Part shown: positions 45,030 to 59,099 of the stretch, one piece after another
Numbering within the stretch: the stretch's first letter is position 1
Layout of the letters: every line of letters begins with the position of its first letter
NCBI GenBank assembly: GCA_009760855.2
Contig: WPIO01000090.1
Coordinates: 812,001-876,000, forward strand
From: Cristatella mucedo
Lineage: Eukaryota; Bryozoa; Phylactolaemata; Cristatellidae
DNA length: 64,000 nucleotides
Reading direction: 5' to 3'
Made by a program: the position numbers and the translations under genes
Notes under the pieces: model-generated
What the model was told of the DNA's origin: nothing
The model's input: the letters and a program-made list of their open reading frames with translations, nothing else
The model's database searches: none

Positions 45030-47000
45030 ACCGCATACCGGTGTGTTTGTTTATTTATTTATTGATATCGCAATGACTCTAGCATGCGTAGCATTCATAC
45101 GTCAGCGGTAAGCTGCATCTCCTCTTAATACATTCAATGGCAACTTATGACCGTTTCCTTTGAATAGTGGAGCCTAAGCTAGAGATAGAACCACATAAAG
45201 ACGAATGGACAGAGATGCGGAAAGACAGAGCGACGTACAAACGCGGAAAGCATAGACAAGGAGAGACGCAAAAAACGTGAGAACGAATAACAAAATATAA
45301 GAAACACAAAATGACGAGAATTCTGAGAGTAAATGAAAACAGTTTTTTCTGAAATCCAGGGAGACGGAGATGCAACCAGCAGGAACGACTGAGTGATAGA
45401 GGACTATTATTACTGGTAGATACAAATACTACGAAAAAATAATGGAGATAGAAAGATGTGGCATGACAAATTTGGAAAAGTAATCACGTCAATCTAAGCT
45501 GAAAAGTACCCTCATGCGCAATTTTTGAATATATTTTTAGTCATCTTATACTTTGAGTAGCAGAAACCTTTTCAGACGAAGGATATGCTCCGCCCAAAAT
45601 TTGCCAAAATTGTAAGTTAATACAAAAGTTATGAAGTAAACGGCAGAACGACCATTTCGGAAGCTAATATTTATTTATATATTGCTTATTCTATTCATGT
45701 ATTATTTATTTATTTAATATATATTACTGTTGACGTGAATATTATTTCAAGGTGTTGCCAATGAACGATTTTAGATGCTGCTTTCAACAGGAAGAGCACT
45801 AATAGCAGAGTTTCTTTGCGACGCATTAATTTATTTGATACTTACTAAACACTGTATACGACACTTTATTACGCTGTGCGGTGACTAGCAGGGCGTGAAA
45901 ATTCGACTCGTTCCGCGATATATGGTTTCCTCCACCATGATTGCCATTTTTCTGACGTAGAATCAACTGAGTGGCTGCATTCTTATTCGGTAAAGATTGC
46001 ATAAGGACCACACTGCCGATGAACATGGGAATACGTTTTATTGCACTAATCATTGCTCAAGGCAAAGGTCTTGCAATCGGACAGAGACAGAAGGGACGTG
46101 GTATTGCTTAACTTCTGTCATCTAATGTTTAGCTTCAATAAAATCTTACGCATCAAGCTTATCAAGCATGTATTTAATTTTATGACGCAAACTTACTTGT
46201 GCGACTTAAGTACAGGCTGTGAGCGTTGTTAAAATTTCATCAAGCAAGAAACTCATGAGAACTTCTCTCTAAGCAATAACCTGGCACTTTACATTCGTGG
46301 CTTTTTCTAATGCAAAGATATTCGTATTTGCTAATCATACGCATTTCAAATTTCATACCGGAATTGCCTTACCAAATACAGAGTAACGAACTGCAGAAAC
46401 GTCGCCTTTCTATAAATAATTACGCTCTCCTAATTATGTGCCATTAGTCTAAGTTGACAGTATCGCTATGGTCGATAATAATAAAGCTAAATTGGCAGAC
46501 CGTCAATTATCCTAATCTTGGTCACATGAACGTCTCTATAAGCATAATATGGATACACAATACATGCACAGTAAATGGATAGAAATACGGTCAGCAGTTA
46601 CATAAACGCATTTAGCTAGTTTCATGTCACATGGAACAAATCACAAGAACTTAGCGAGTATTACGAGAAAAGAGTGCATTTTAGCAAGCAGTAACTTTTT
46701 AACTGTAGTGTTTGTTAAAACATCAGTTGAGAGTGATTTTCCAGATGGAGGCGTCACAACGTAGGGTCCAATCAACAAGATTTTAAGAGCTCCTGAAACA
46801 GTTTAGATTGGCTAAACAGTTAGTCATATGGTTAGTATGCTGGGAATTAATTCTGATACATAGGCTGAATCAAAAATGAGCATTCTAAATAAAAAAGAGC
46901 TAGAAAAATTAGGGATCAAGAATTGTTTTATTGAATTTAATATTAAGTCTGACGTAGATTTGTTGATTGAGCTACTGCTAAGCTAATGGCATACAAACCT
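45030..47000. other. Downstream block of peptide gene 3
   Basis: Partner of 11161-13129, with a conserved candidate acceptor ('TTTTTCTGACGTAG', near 45947-45960) and AATAAA at 46137-46142. No protein gene seen. Confidence 0.5.
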
Positions 47001-47235
47001 AGGCAGTAGAGTTTAGTTAAGCCTACTCGTAATCTAATTGGCTTATTTGGTAGCCCAGACTTCATCTCAAGCAATACAGTGAAAGTGTGAAGATAAGCTG
47101 AGCCAGGAGAACTGCTGAGGTAGTGAATAGCGTGAAAGAAGAATTGTAGGACGACTGAAAAGGTTGAGTCATAGTCTAATGCAGGAGAGGCGCTGCCTGG
47201 TGCATGTTTACGACACTCGATTGGTTGCATCCAGC
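47000..47235 (-). mobile_element. LINE-B fragment
   Basis: Ortholog of 13130-13350. Minus-strand 'LDYDSTFSVVLQFFFHAIHYL' is LINE-B C-terminal text. Confidence 0.7.
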
Positions 47236-48479
47236 GGACAATTTTTTACAGCAAACTACACGCTGTGGCAATTGGCATTAAAGGTATCTCATTTACTATT
47301 CAAATGATGTCATTGAATGAGCTGATAGATATGCATATATAATTCTGATCGGATTACATATATCAGATATATTTATATATGCATTTACTTACATGTGGGG
47401 GTGTTTATGTAAGTGTGTGAGCCTGCTTGCGTGCAAGCATTTGCAGGTGAGTATGTGTGTGCCTGTGTGCAAGCTTTCATTAATTTTTAACAAAAGTAGA
47501 TTGCACGCGATTAAACTAATGCAGTAGGAACTGGCTCAACAAAGGGAGTTCTCAGTCGACTTAACCTTCATGATTCTTAGTCGACTTAACCTTCATGATG
47601 CTTCATGATCCTCAAGTGGAGCTAATTTTTCCTCAATAGTAAGTCCCTTCAGCGAGTGCAGCAGTTGGGCAGTGAAGTGAAAGCGAAACCGTTAATTTGG
47701 ATTGGGAAGCCAAAATCTGCTAGAACCTAAGACATACCAAATTGCGAATTCAGGAAGGCAACGTGTGGCTCTCGATGGTGTTTTTCTGCCTGGCTAGTCT
47801 CTTAAACCATCGTTGCAGAAAACTAATTAGCCGTTTACACTAGGTCGGTGCTTCAGTCCTGGTTCTGGCACTTTGACTGATCGATCTGTTGGAGCTTCTA
47901 ACAGCACTTGTTTGGGTGGAAGATTTGTTAAACCTCAATGGAAACTCTCCGTCGTTTTCATGTTTCCTCGTTAGTGGGCTACAAAGTCTTGCAAAACACA
48001 GCATTCAAACTTCAGTTGACCTGGTCGCCGACGTCAAAGTGGGTCGCTCTACGTTTCGCATCACCAATATTCTTAACTGATCCACTGCTTGATTACTAAA
48101 GTGCATCAAATACGTTTCACACCGAATAGCTACCAATCTCTATGAAAATGATTGTCATCATGATTATTTGCAGGAATGCCAATTAGACCACTAAAAAGGA
48201 ACATAATTGTTGTAATGATGTCAAAAATGTAAACATTTAATTTTCAAATGTTTATTGAAAAAAAACTACTTAGATTGCAGGGTTTTAATGAGAATTACAA
48301 ACTTTCAGAACGTAGAACGGTCTCGAAAACTATATGAAAATGTTCTTGGATAGCGATTGCAGCTTAAAGTCACTGCAGCACATTCAAATTGCCTCTAATG
48401 TTCAGTCACATATGCATATACAGTGATGTTCACCTTGAACTTGGTTGGGCTGAGCTCCTCAGCCTCCAGGTCGAACCTG
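47236..48479. other. Inter-gene spacer, unit 2
   Basis: Partner of 13351-14489. A 24-bp step ('AGTCGACTTAACCTTCATGAT', near 47556 and 47580) is tandemly duplicated. No coding signal. Confidence 0.55.
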
Positions 48480-49470
48480 TTATGGGCAAACCCTAGTTAT
48501 GGGCAAATCCAGTGAGATTCTACTAGTTATGGGCAAACCCAGTGTGATTCAGAAATTGAATAGGCTCTCTCAAAATTGGCTCTACCAGGATATCTCCTGT
48601 CGAATCACCTCGAAATCAAGGTGTCATATTCTAAAGCGACCTCTCGTTAGACGACCATATCAGCTCCATGGTCAAATCTACCTATTTTCAGCTTCATAGT
48701 ATTGCTAAACTTCGGAATGTTTAGATAAGGATACCACGTCAAAGTTGGTCCAAGCATTCGTGACATCTCGTCTCGACTTCTGCAACTCACTGCTTACTGG
48801 CCTTCCAGCATGTGCGATCAGGCGATTGCAGCTGGTGCAAATTTTTGCAGCTAGGCTTGTCTGTCGTGAGCGTCGTAGTTGCCACATTACTCCACTTCTC
48901 GCCAACCTGCACTGGCTACCAGTCAAGCAATGGATTTACTACAAGGTTTTGTAGCTCACTTTTAGGTCCCTTCACTCTATGGCTTAAGCCTATCTCTCCG
49001 ACCTACTTCCCCATCAGGCCAAGCATCGTACCACCCTCTTTTCAAAATCGAACAGTCTTGAAATACCTCGTACAAACCTCAAATCCTTTGGAGACCGTGC
49101 ATTTACTTCGTATGCTCCCAAAGCCTGGTCCCTCCCGACCTGAGTCAGAACATCCCCTGACCTGACCACATTTAAAAGGAACTTGAAAACACACCTATTT
49201 AGGACAGCATTTAGTGTGTCCCTGTGATTCGTCCTTCACGTGCTAATGCGTGCCGACACTGTGCACGCTGCCACTAACCACATTTGCATGCTGACCCTGT
49301 GCAAGTCACCCCTAATCATTTTATTCATCTTGTTTGTTTTTTCAAGCATGATTTTACCTACCATTTAATTGCATTTCCCTTTGCAGCATCTGTAAAGTGC
49401 CTAGAAAGAGATTAAGTTGTCTGATTGTGCTTTATCAAGTATAATATTGTTGTTATTATTATTATAAACC
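48480..49470 (+). mobile_element. LINE-A, 5'-truncated, decayed
   Basis: It begins with 'TTATGGGCAAACCC' repeats (three near-copies at 48480-48540) from the 'LLVMGKPS' region. It continues through 'VTSRLDFCNSLLTGLPACAIRRLQLVQ' and 'ITPLLANLHWLPVKQ', and ends in a (TTA)n tail at about 49450-49467. Confidence 0.8.
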
Positions 49471-50139
49471 GGGCCGGCAATAGTAGATGAAAAACCGAGA
49501 TTTTGGTTTTTAAAATTAATTTCGAGAGTTTTAAGGAAGTTTCTTTATTCAGTGTTGGCCGGTGTCGATGAGGTAATGCTATCTCGCATGGAGCTCGGTT
49601 GTTGTGGCTAACCTAATAAGGGAGCTCAAGGCTTCATAGGTCACCGTAGCCTGATTAGGTTTTAATACTCACTCAGTGATGTGGTTTCTGGTCTCATATA
49701 GCATTACTAGTAGGCTAAAGATTGAGACCCTAAGCATGTATATTTAGGATTCGTATACTACCTCATGCTCAATGGCATACGAAGGACCTTTTCGTTTTTG
49801 TTGCTGCATACTTTATGTAATGTGAGCTTGCCTGAAATCGGATTTTTTTTACAAGTGTGAAAATTTCATGCAGGAATCCAGTAAAGCGTAGCTTTTTAAA
49901 CTCTAAAAAATTATAGCCCACGAAGATTACCTACTTAATCTGGAAATATCGCATGCCATTGGAACCAAATCAACTTTAGGCATTGACGTCTGATAAATGA
50001 GATTACGATTTCACCTCTATTATATCGCTATAGCTGCTTCAGCAGACACATCATAACTGAATCTGAACGAGACGGGCCGCTAGTATCAGGCTTCTAACTA
50101 GGTCTAGTTGCCTTTTTGTATCATCCTTAGGTCTAGTTA
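49471..50139. other. Spacer then start of the unit C upstream block
   Basis: 49471-49900 has nothing recognised. From about 49900 it aligns with 35250-35450 and 58490-58690 ('AATCTGGAAATATCGCA', 'GAACGAGACGGGCCGCTAG'). Confidence 0.5.
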
Positions 50140-50790
50140 TAGGGGATTAAGATTACAGCTGGTTGAAAACTCGGCAACTATACTTGTCTTTCCTGAGCTT
50201 ACCAGTCACCACGTCATGCCACTTCTCGCCGACCTGCACTCGCTATCATTTAGTCAAGGGATCGTCTTTGAGGTTTTTTGGCTCACTTTGAGGTCACTTC
50301 AATCTTCGTCTCCACATACCTCTCAGATATAATCCCCTACCAGGCTAGGCAGCATACCACCCGCTTTTCGGAATCAACAGTGTAAGAATATCTTGTACAA
50401 ACCTCAAATCGCTTAGAGACCGTGCAAGTAGTTCGTATGCTCCCAAAGCCTTGGACTCGCTCCTGGCTTGAACAAAAACCCGCACAAAATCCCCTGACTT
50501 GACCACATTTAAAATAAGCTTCAAAACACACATACTTAGGACAACATTTATTGGGTCCATGTGATTCGTTGTTAATGTGTTCACGCTTGCTGACACTACA
50601 TATACTGCCACCGACCACACTTGCATGGTGACCCTATGTACGTCACCCCTAACCACGTTATTCGTGTTGATTATTAAGTATTATCATACTCACCATTCAA
50701 TCGCGGTTCTTTTGCAGCTAATCTAAAGCCACTAGAAGGAGATTGAGTTTTCTGAGGGCGCTGTTACAAGTGCCTTAATATAATAACTAT
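50140..50790 (+). mobile_element. LINE-A 3' part
   Basis: It starts near 'AAGATTACAGCTGGTTGAAAACTCGGCA' (the 'LQLVQNSAA' region) and runs to 'GAGATTGAGTTTTCTGAGGGCGC' and its tail. It interrupts the unit C upstream block at 'GGTCTAGTTATAG'. Confidence 0.76.
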
Positions 50791-52692
50791 TTAAATTATT
50801 GTAGACTAAGCAGTTCATGGTGATGAACTGCTACTCGAAATCAGCCGACATATCACCCACGTACATGTGGGGTAAAGGATTCTATTGAATATGCTTAATC
50901 ATTTCATACCAACAATCTTGTCAACGTAATCCTTAGTAAGTCTTTAGGGGTTTAGATGTGACTGGGGGCATGACTTCATTAGTAAGAATGGCAGATAATT
51001 GTTCAACAAAAATAATGAATGAGACCCCTATTCAGTGATGAATATAAAAACAATTATTGATGCAACAATATAATCGGTAAAGTTAAGTTCACTACTTCTG
51101 GACTAGCCACACTGATGCATGGTAGAGTTCCAGTTAGTTATATTTCACTTTCGGATGTAGCGGTCACCATCATGCGGCCTGACTCTAAAATTGCTAGCGG
51201 ACTATCTCAGTTTGATCAGTCACGAATATAATTGCAGCCTCTACACTTTAACCTGGTCTACATCTTTTAGGTGTAATTTATATAAAATTCTACTACGTGG
51301 TAAGATATGCAAGGCTGTTGACACTTTATTATGTCATTAGTTGGAAAATGCAAAGCCTTATCAGGCAAACATATTTTGTCGTTACCGGAATATAGCTAAA
51401 TTAAAATATTCAGCATTACACCAATACCTACAATTGGGATCACATGTAAATACTTCGTAGTTAAATTTTCAAATTGTATTAGCTTTTTCCGCTGTACGTT
51501 TCTTATGTATATTTTGTATTTATTCGGTAAATCAAGGCTTTCAATGCATCTAACATAGATTTACGTGCAGGTGGCTTTGGGCCTACAGCGAATGCCTGGC
51601 TGTTCCATCAGGTACCATGCAGCAAGCTAATGTAAAGAAGTAAAGACTACTTAAGAAACTTCGAATACACTTAACCGATTGATAGTTAGCCAATACAAGT
51701 CCTCTAGACCCAATATTTTATGACGGTAATGAAGTCTTTTAACTCAAGCCAGCCTTTCTGAATATAAAATATTGTACACAATGTGAATGCAAGAAGTCAA
51801 AAGTTGTTATCACCGCATGTATATATTTTAATATTGCTGTTATATACTTATTGCTTAAACCCCGCCTAAGATAAGGCAATGCTTAAAAAGTAGGTATACT
51901 TTACTTTGGATGCATTCTGTTTATCTACTGTTAGGTTGATTTGCAACGAGGCACTCATTTATTTTACAGGTGGTACATTTATTGGCTGGAAGAGCATATT
52001 TCAATGATCGGGCGTTCTATTTTAGGACAGAGTCTAGGTTTACCGATAATTTATTTGCTAAAGACGTTGTCATTTAACTAGAGAAAGTGAGAGACTATTC
52101 AGTTATAATGTCACCAGGCATGTATGAGAAATCCGTGCCCCAGGTGAGTTGATGAACCGCCACATGCCGTTATGCAAGGAGTGCAGAAAGCATTACCAGT
52201 ACTCTTAGTTACCTGGTTTTAACGGCTTAGATTCCGCCAGGATATCTCAAGGGCATTACATGGAGTGCTAACTAAAAACAACTGAGCAATATATCTAGCT
52301 GGTTGGCACGTGACATGATAGGGTGGTTGGTATAAATGCATTGCTCACCGGACAAGTGCTCTCGAGCTACTATGAAGAGGTTTGACCTGACTCATTTCAA
52401 TGCAGTGCTAGTGATGCATTGGTGATGTCGGATATGCTTGAAAAGAACTTGGAAATGACTAGTATCAATTGCTCCATAAAGATCGACCTGAACGACTAGA
52501 TAAACATGTTGAGATCACTAGTTTACAATGTTAGAGAAAAGTCGTGGGCTGCTCTGTGTAGGACTGCCCTTATGGTGAGAAACAGGAAGTGACCTCGGTT
52601 GCTATTATCTAATTGTGATACTTGTATCCAGCTGCCAAGTCACCGGCATCTAGGTCGGTGCAATTGCAGAATTAAGGCTGAGCACATACGCA
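50791..52692. other. Upstream block of the missing third peptide gene
   Basis: 51000-51640 matches 7540-8330 and 51900-52690 matches 9160-9990 and 14490-15086. In the other units this order leads straight into a peptide gene. Here it ends at 'GAGCACATACGCA' and jumps to downstream flank. No ORF supported. Confidence 0.6.
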
Positions 52693-52706
52693 ATCCTGTG
52701 GCACAG
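52693..52706. other. Deletion junction: third peptide gene copy lost
   Basis: The left side equals unit 1 up to about 15086, and the right side equals unit 1 from about 16380 ('TAGCATGCATCTTTGCTGTG'). The roughly 1.29 kb between them in unit 1 contains psiC and its (TA)n tract and is absent here. Confidence 0.75.
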
Positions 52707-52934
52707 GTAGCATGCATCTTTGCTGTGCATACTTAGTGGCTAAATATGACCGTTTCGTTTCAAAAGTGAAGATTAAGTTAGAGACGGAAGCATGTAGAGA
52801 TGAACGGTGAGAGATGCAGGAAGAAAGATTGACAAAGAGACTCGGCGACATAGATATGGAGAGAATGAAAGACGGAGACAAAATAACGAGAATTCGGAGA
52901 GTAAAGTATGCAAATTCAAATTGCTAGTGAGACA
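52707..52934. other. Downstream flank of the lost gene copy
   Basis: Partner of 16380-16570. Non-coding. Confidence 0.55.
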
Positions 52935-53060
52935 GGGTGCGAGAGAGGCTGCCATTAGGAGAAGTGGCTTCATAGAGTCCTAGTGAAACAGTCCAGTGAT
53001 GATCACACAGAATGCGGATAGAAGGTCGCATACGTGACAGAGGTATAAAAAACACTGTCA
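52935..53060 (-). mobile_element. LINE-A 5' remnant
   Basis: It matches only the right-hand 120 bp of the unit-1 LINE-A (about 18845-18965: 'GCCATTAG', 'GATCACACAGAATGCGGAT', 'CGTGACAGAGGTA'). The body and tail are missing, so an internal deletion removed most of the element. Confidence 0.7.
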
Positions 53061-55147
53061 CGTTTGGACCTGAATGATATCCTATTTACTTTTCTCAACA
53101 CACTTTTCAGTCATCATAGAGTCTTAGACGTTGGCTAGCCCAAACCAATTAAAATTGAGTATGGGCCTTCACAAACAAATATGCTTACGTTAGTAAATTT
53201 AGTTTAAAGAAACATCAAGAAGATTAAAACAACCTATCCTTAAGTTAGTCATTCTCCTCCCATAATATTTCAAATGGCCGTATATAGCTCCTGTTGTCTG
53301 CAGGAGAGCACTCACGGCGGAATTTGTTTACCACTCATTTCTCGTTTTATAGAAGTAACTTAGCACCAGTTTTACAAGAAATGTTAGTACACAGTTCGGG
53401 GACTTGCTTGGTGTGAATGTTCAATTTGCTTCACGATGTTTACCTTGCTTAATCGTTATCACATTTTTTTCTAATACACGGTCTACCGAGAGGCAGCATT
53501 ACTGTTCGGTAAAGATTGCCAAACAACCATGCATCAGATAATCCTGGGATTAACAGTTTATGCTAAAATCAAAATTTCAAATCACTAGTCTTGCGATAAG
53601 ACAAAAAAAGGGCATGGCATCGATCAAATTATGTCGGTTAAAGTTCAGCTGCAATACAATATTTCATATCCTGCATAACTAGCATGTATTTAATAATCTG
53701 AAATGAACCTACTTTTGCAACTTCAGTACAACTTGTGTATAAATAGACTTACGGTGAGCAAAGCGACTTATACAGACCCCAGTAAGCATTTGCAAATGAT
53801 ATGGATTTTAAATTACATACAAACGAGACGAATTACTAACACAGAGTAATTGACTGCTGACACTACTCATCCCTAAAAATTACATCGTCCTGATCAGACA
53901 CTACAAGTCCGTGTTGACGATGTCGATGCAGTTGATAGTAATATCTATTAATTTCCACAGTTCCTAACTATAACTATCTCCTACATCTCAGCTAGCATTA
54001 GCATTCCAATGAACATTATAAGGTCAGACGCAAAATGAACGGTGAATGAACGTAAATATGGTCAGCAGTAACTAACGAGTGTTTAGAAAACTTTATTACC
54101 CAGAGGACAAGAAACAAGAACTGAGCAAGCTTTGCTAGATAAGAGTGTGGTTTTAGCAAGCAGTAAATTTATAATAACAGTGTTTGCTGAAACATCAGGT
54201 CAAGATTAAATTTCATGATGGATGCATCACGAAGTATGGTGTCCTCACAAGAATATTGTATTAAATCTTGAAACAGTGTAAATCGACCAAACAGTTGGTA
54301 AAGTGCTTAACCTGCTAGGGAAATAGTGCTCATATGTAGGCCTAAACCAAAAAGTGAGTTCTCAAAAAATAGCAACGGAAATTGAGGTTTAAGAAATGCT
54401 TTATTGGAAGGCATTTCAAGTCTGATGCAGATTTCGCGATGTGGCTTCTACTTAGCTTACGGCATAAATCTATAGCTGCCAATTTTGGCTGTACCTGCAA
54501 CAACAAAAAGTGCACAAGAGCAAAAGCACACACTTGCAAGGGCTGGAAGAACAGCAAAAAAGAGTTTTCTTGAATTCGAGACGTAGCAAAACAAAGTATT
54601 GACTAATAGCCAGGCTGAAAGTTGGCAGATTTAGTTCCTGCACTATGATGGACCTTGCAAGAACAGTTCCTTGAGAACGGTGCACATATATTTTGCTAAG
54701 ATTATATAACACAAATGCTGGCAGAGCCAATTTCCACCTTCAGGTAGTTACACTAATATTTGAGGCTCTACTGCCATTATCTTTGAAAGTATATGCTGCC
54801 AGCTAAGAGCTAAAATTAGGACTACTGTCTGAAGGTGAGTTTAATGTAAATTAAGGTGCCGGAGAAGAAATGTTTACCTTCGTTATTCACATGCATACAA
54901 ATATCATCTTAGGTTATGTTTGGTTATCTTGACAGCAATAGATTTTATTAATAGCTTCAAGAAGTTGGCCTGCCAAAGATCACCTACATTTATCAAGCCG
55001 TTGTTGTTGACGACAAGATATTTGCGTGTTTTCATCGATGCTCAGGAGTCCTTCCACAAGATAGAACCTAAGCTACACCTATAAATATGTGCTATGGGGC
55101 TTAAAGACAGGACGAACTCATGTGTAAAAGGTAGTTCCCTTTTATCG
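53061..55147. other. Old downstream block of unit C
   Basis: 53330-54450 aligns at low identity with 11870-13100 and partly with 2440-2990 ('GAAGTAACTTAGCACCAGTTTTACAAG', 'TTCGGTAAAGATTGCC'). This is the 3' flank of the peptide-bearing unit. Unit 1 lacks it. No ORF supported. Confidence 0.55.
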
Positions 55148-55318
55148 TTCGCTAAGAGCCGTGATGGCACACTAGGTAAGGCGGCTGCTTTCATGACCTT
55201 GTTCCCAACTCGTGAGTTCAATTCCTGTGGTTGGCGATCCTTTATCGCCATTGCAAGCGGTGGTGTTAGCCGTAAAGGCTCTTCTGTTACTATACAAAAA
55301 TAGGGTTTTGAATCAGCT
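55148..55318 (+). mobile_element. SINE-S1
   Basis: A-box-like 'GATGGCACACTAGGTAAGG', decayed B box 'GAGTTCAATTCC' near 55213-55224, body 'GGCGATCCTTTATCGCC'. Confidence 0.8.
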
Positions 55319-56734
55319 TGGATTTGTTATTTATTTATTATTATTAAGAGGACCTAATATCTATCGAGGCAAACCGATTAGACCATTCGATTCCAGCTGA
55401 CCTCCTGGGTCGTTTGACACTTTCACCTACACATTCTCAATTGAAAAAAGTTATTTACTGCCAATATACGAGTAAGGTTCTTCGTAACGATTGATACTAA
55501 TCATTATCTTACGCTACAAGCAATCGAAGGAAGAGAGCAGAGATACTTAAGTTGGGAAATTTTTGCTGAGAAAAGTGGAATGCCACTAAGGCGATGCAGT
55601 CTCAGTTGAGGTATTGCATGGAAAAAGACCCCAATTACTTGGTAGACTGAAAGTGGTTATCCATAAGTTTATATGGTTCATCATTCATTATTTACATTCA
55701 TATCATTCATTTATATGGTTCATATATTGCTCCATACTGCGTCTTCAATAGAAGGAGCAAGAGGGAGACTGATTGAAATTGCTCGTGCTCCATTATGCTC
55801 GAATTGAACTCTTATTTGTTTATTGGATGTTTGCATAACCTTCCATGTAAGTGCTAGAGCAACTCCTGCTCTTAATTACATAATGTATCAAGGTCACAAT
55901 GCGCACATATAATAAACTAATGCTCGATCAAATGAAGCCATTAGAATTTTATATGCTAGCCAAACGAAAAACTTCTTTTTCGAGGACCGAAATATTTTGG
56001 ATCACTTCATTAGTCACTGCCGTAACAACCTAATTAGGAGCCGCTCAAATTCCATGCTGATCTTATGGCAATTTCTGAATAAATAAAAAATCAACAGGTA
56101 CTATAAACTAGAAATAATCACCTAATCAATGGCAATAAATACGGATAAGGTTTGGGCTAGTGCCACCTTGACGTGCCAAATAACAGCTTTGAAGTTAGTT
56201 TCAGGAGCACATTCGCTTCAACTTTAAAAATTTTCAGCATACTGGACACAAATCAATAACAACAAAAAGTGATATCACTATACGCTTAGGCATTAATGAA
56301 ACGTGCAAAAATATTTACTGCCACGTGCAACTTTTGCATAGTCATGTCATAGTGATGCAGTCTAATAGTCACATTCTCTAATCAATCAAGATCCTCAAAA
56401 AATGTCACCTAACATTTTCAAGATCAATGCAGAAGAAAGCTTAGATTATAAGTGAAGAATAGGCTTCAATATATCACCATTAACTTTGAGTTTTATTTTT
56501 AGGAGCATTTGCATTGTGCTAAAATGAAACAAGTGCTATTTTAGATCAAGCCAGTCCGGCATTCACGATCAGCACTTTAGCACTAAGATAGAAAAACGTT
56601 AATCGTCAACGGACCATTAGAGTAATCTGGATAACCTGTCTCAAACCGTCATTCCAAATATTTGCTTAGGCAAATTCTTATTCATGCTATCTTTCATTAA
56701 TGACGAGTGTTTGATAGGCACGTGGAATGTAATG
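55319..56734. other. Non-coding block, unit 2
   Basis: 55420-56220 is the partner of 18990-19745. 56220-56734 has no partner in this window and nothing recognised. Confidence 0.5.
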
Positions 56735-57055
56735 TCGCGCAATTTGTCCCCATCTGTAAATCTACAAAGCCAGAAAGACACGTCGACGTTAGGCTGGAGG
56801 CTTCACTATAGTTCACTCACAGCCTAAAAGCCTTCGGTATGAATTGGGTAGCCAAAAGACTTCATCTCGCGTAACAAAGAGAAATTGAGAAACGAAGCAA
56901 ATTAAGGGGAGCAACTGAGGTAGTGAGTAGCATGGAAGAAGCAGCTCAGGTTTGATGGAAAGGATGTTCCATAGTCGGCAGCAGGAGAGTGGTTTTCGTT
57001 AGTTTTAATCGTGGAAGAGAGTTCCAAAGTCTTGGACCTGGAGAGCTACAGCTTC
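56735..57055 (-). mobile_element. LINE-B 3' part
   Basis: The tail-like 'GGAATGTAATGTCGCGCA' at left and 'CACTCACAGCCTAAAAGCCTTCGG' follow the order of 60092-60400 at lower identity. Old copy. Confidence 0.7.
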
Positions 57056-59099
57056 TGATTCCATTATAACCCTAATATTGTACTTGCTAATTGGTACTCA
57101 CCAAGTTAATTAGCGTTGCTCTGTTACCTAGTAAAAAAAGAGGCTCTACTCATCATTGCTTAGATTTCTTTTTCAGTGTAAATCGAATAGTTCTGCGAAC
57201 CAGAACAGTTACGAAGAGCTGGGCATGAGTTTGCCCTTTACATTTACGTCATGGCTATGCAGGATTGCATGCTGCAGCTCCCGACGGTCTACAGTACGGT
57301 TTGGGCTAGCTTCTTCCTACACTGAAAAGTTCCAAATGTATTCAACCATTTCTCTGGTATGAAACTGCAGCTTCAAGCCATTGTAGTAAACTCAAAGAGA
57401 TTTCAATTTTATTATCATAGTACAAATAACGAAAACAATAAATTTGCATATGGCCGGCAGCTTCCCTGGTTGTGTCTATGAGCTGTGAAAAAGGATGATC
57501 TAGTCGTGATTTCATTTATTAAGTAAAACAACTACATATTGGCATAAACTTATTGAATGGCTAATGTATTGCAAAGTATGCTGAAGACTCATAACAGCCT
57601 CATCAAGGTATGCTATCACTTTTAGGATATACTATGCAGCGGTTCCAAATAGCTTCTCATATTTAATTTTCTAATTTTTAAAACGCTGACACAAACTTTG
57701 TGGATGCATAGTGTCAAATTATATCTTGTCGACTTATATCAATGTCAGCGGATTCTAGTAGAACACACTCCTAACGATGAGATAATGTGAGCTAAGTAAT
57801 TGGGATTCGCCTAGCTTTCACTTCGGCATGTGTAGTATCGTATCATTTCGAGACAGTATATATTTGGGACAGTGGATTGTATAGTAAACAGGTAATATGC
57901 GTATTGCCCTGGTATGATCCAACCTTTAATAATGAGCTTTGAGTGCATCGCGGGCGAGAAATCTACGACCTCATCTACTGAATACATTCACCTTTACCTT
58001 CGTCGGCCTAGCTGCTCAACCACTGGGCAAGACAGCATCGGTTCTACAGGTCGGAGGATATCCCTGTTTGCCCACTGCCAGCATGAGTTTCACGGCTCTA
58101 AATGAAATTTTCGTGATTTAGCTAAATCAATTTCAAAGCCACAAAGCTTGGTCACTATGTACTGGTATGATAAGAGCAAGGCATACTGTTTGGAGCAAGC
58201 CCTAATGGCTAGCAGAATGCGATTAGGGCTGAAGATGAACTCACCGACCGGGCTTCTGGCATGCGATTGCTTTTTAAATACAGTAATCGTTCAATATACG
58301 AGCACTTATATTTCATACTGTGCACAACAACTCATACCCATCTGTGTGAAAAGTATTCCTTCTTTTTTCATCCTGTATATCTTTCCGTAATTGGAGGTTG
58401 CATGAACTCGGATTAATTGTATGACAGGCGATTTCAACCGTGTATGCAGTGTAGCACTGCTTGTTAACTTGTAATTAGCTATAGCCAATTCATATTACAT
58501 AATCAATCTGAAAATATCCCAAGCCACTATGACTTTATCAAGTTTACTCAACGACATTCTATTCGGGATGAGAGGATTTCGCCTGTACTATATCGCCGTA
58601 CATGTTTCTGCAGTCACACCCTAACTGAATTTGAACGAGAACGAAGTCGCTAGTGTCAATGATCCAACTACTTCTAGTTGCCACTTTGAATCACCCTTAT
58701 GCCTAATCGTTGAATAACTAGCCCCTGGAGATTCATTGGCACTACAAGTTTGCCAACCGATTGCATTTAGCTAACTTGTACACGTTAGGCAATCGATTCG
58801 TTCGACTCGCTCAGATGTTTTGTGCCCATATTTTTGTTCTTGCAATTTAAAACTATCATTTCCTTTAGACGTGCATTTAATTAGGTTTACAGGCACTTCC
58901 GCTATCAAAAATATTTAGGAATAAGAAATGTACGAAATGGGGAAGAGGTTTTTAAATGCTATAAGGGAAAATGATAATAATGCAGCTCCACGCTGGCATA
59001 CTTTATTTTAGCTCAAAAAAGTACTGTTCGACGGGCGAAAACGTCTCTGTCCTGAAAACTGTTCTTCTATTATAGGGCAGCCTGATCATTTGGCAGAGT
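57056..59099. other. Spacer, mostly unrecognised
   Basis: 57056-58480 has small ORFs (60-80 codons) with no motif. 58480-58830 matches the peptide-unit upstream block (35250-35560, 49900-50110), suggesting another unit once began here. 58755-59099 matches 19770-20150. Confidence 0.45.
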
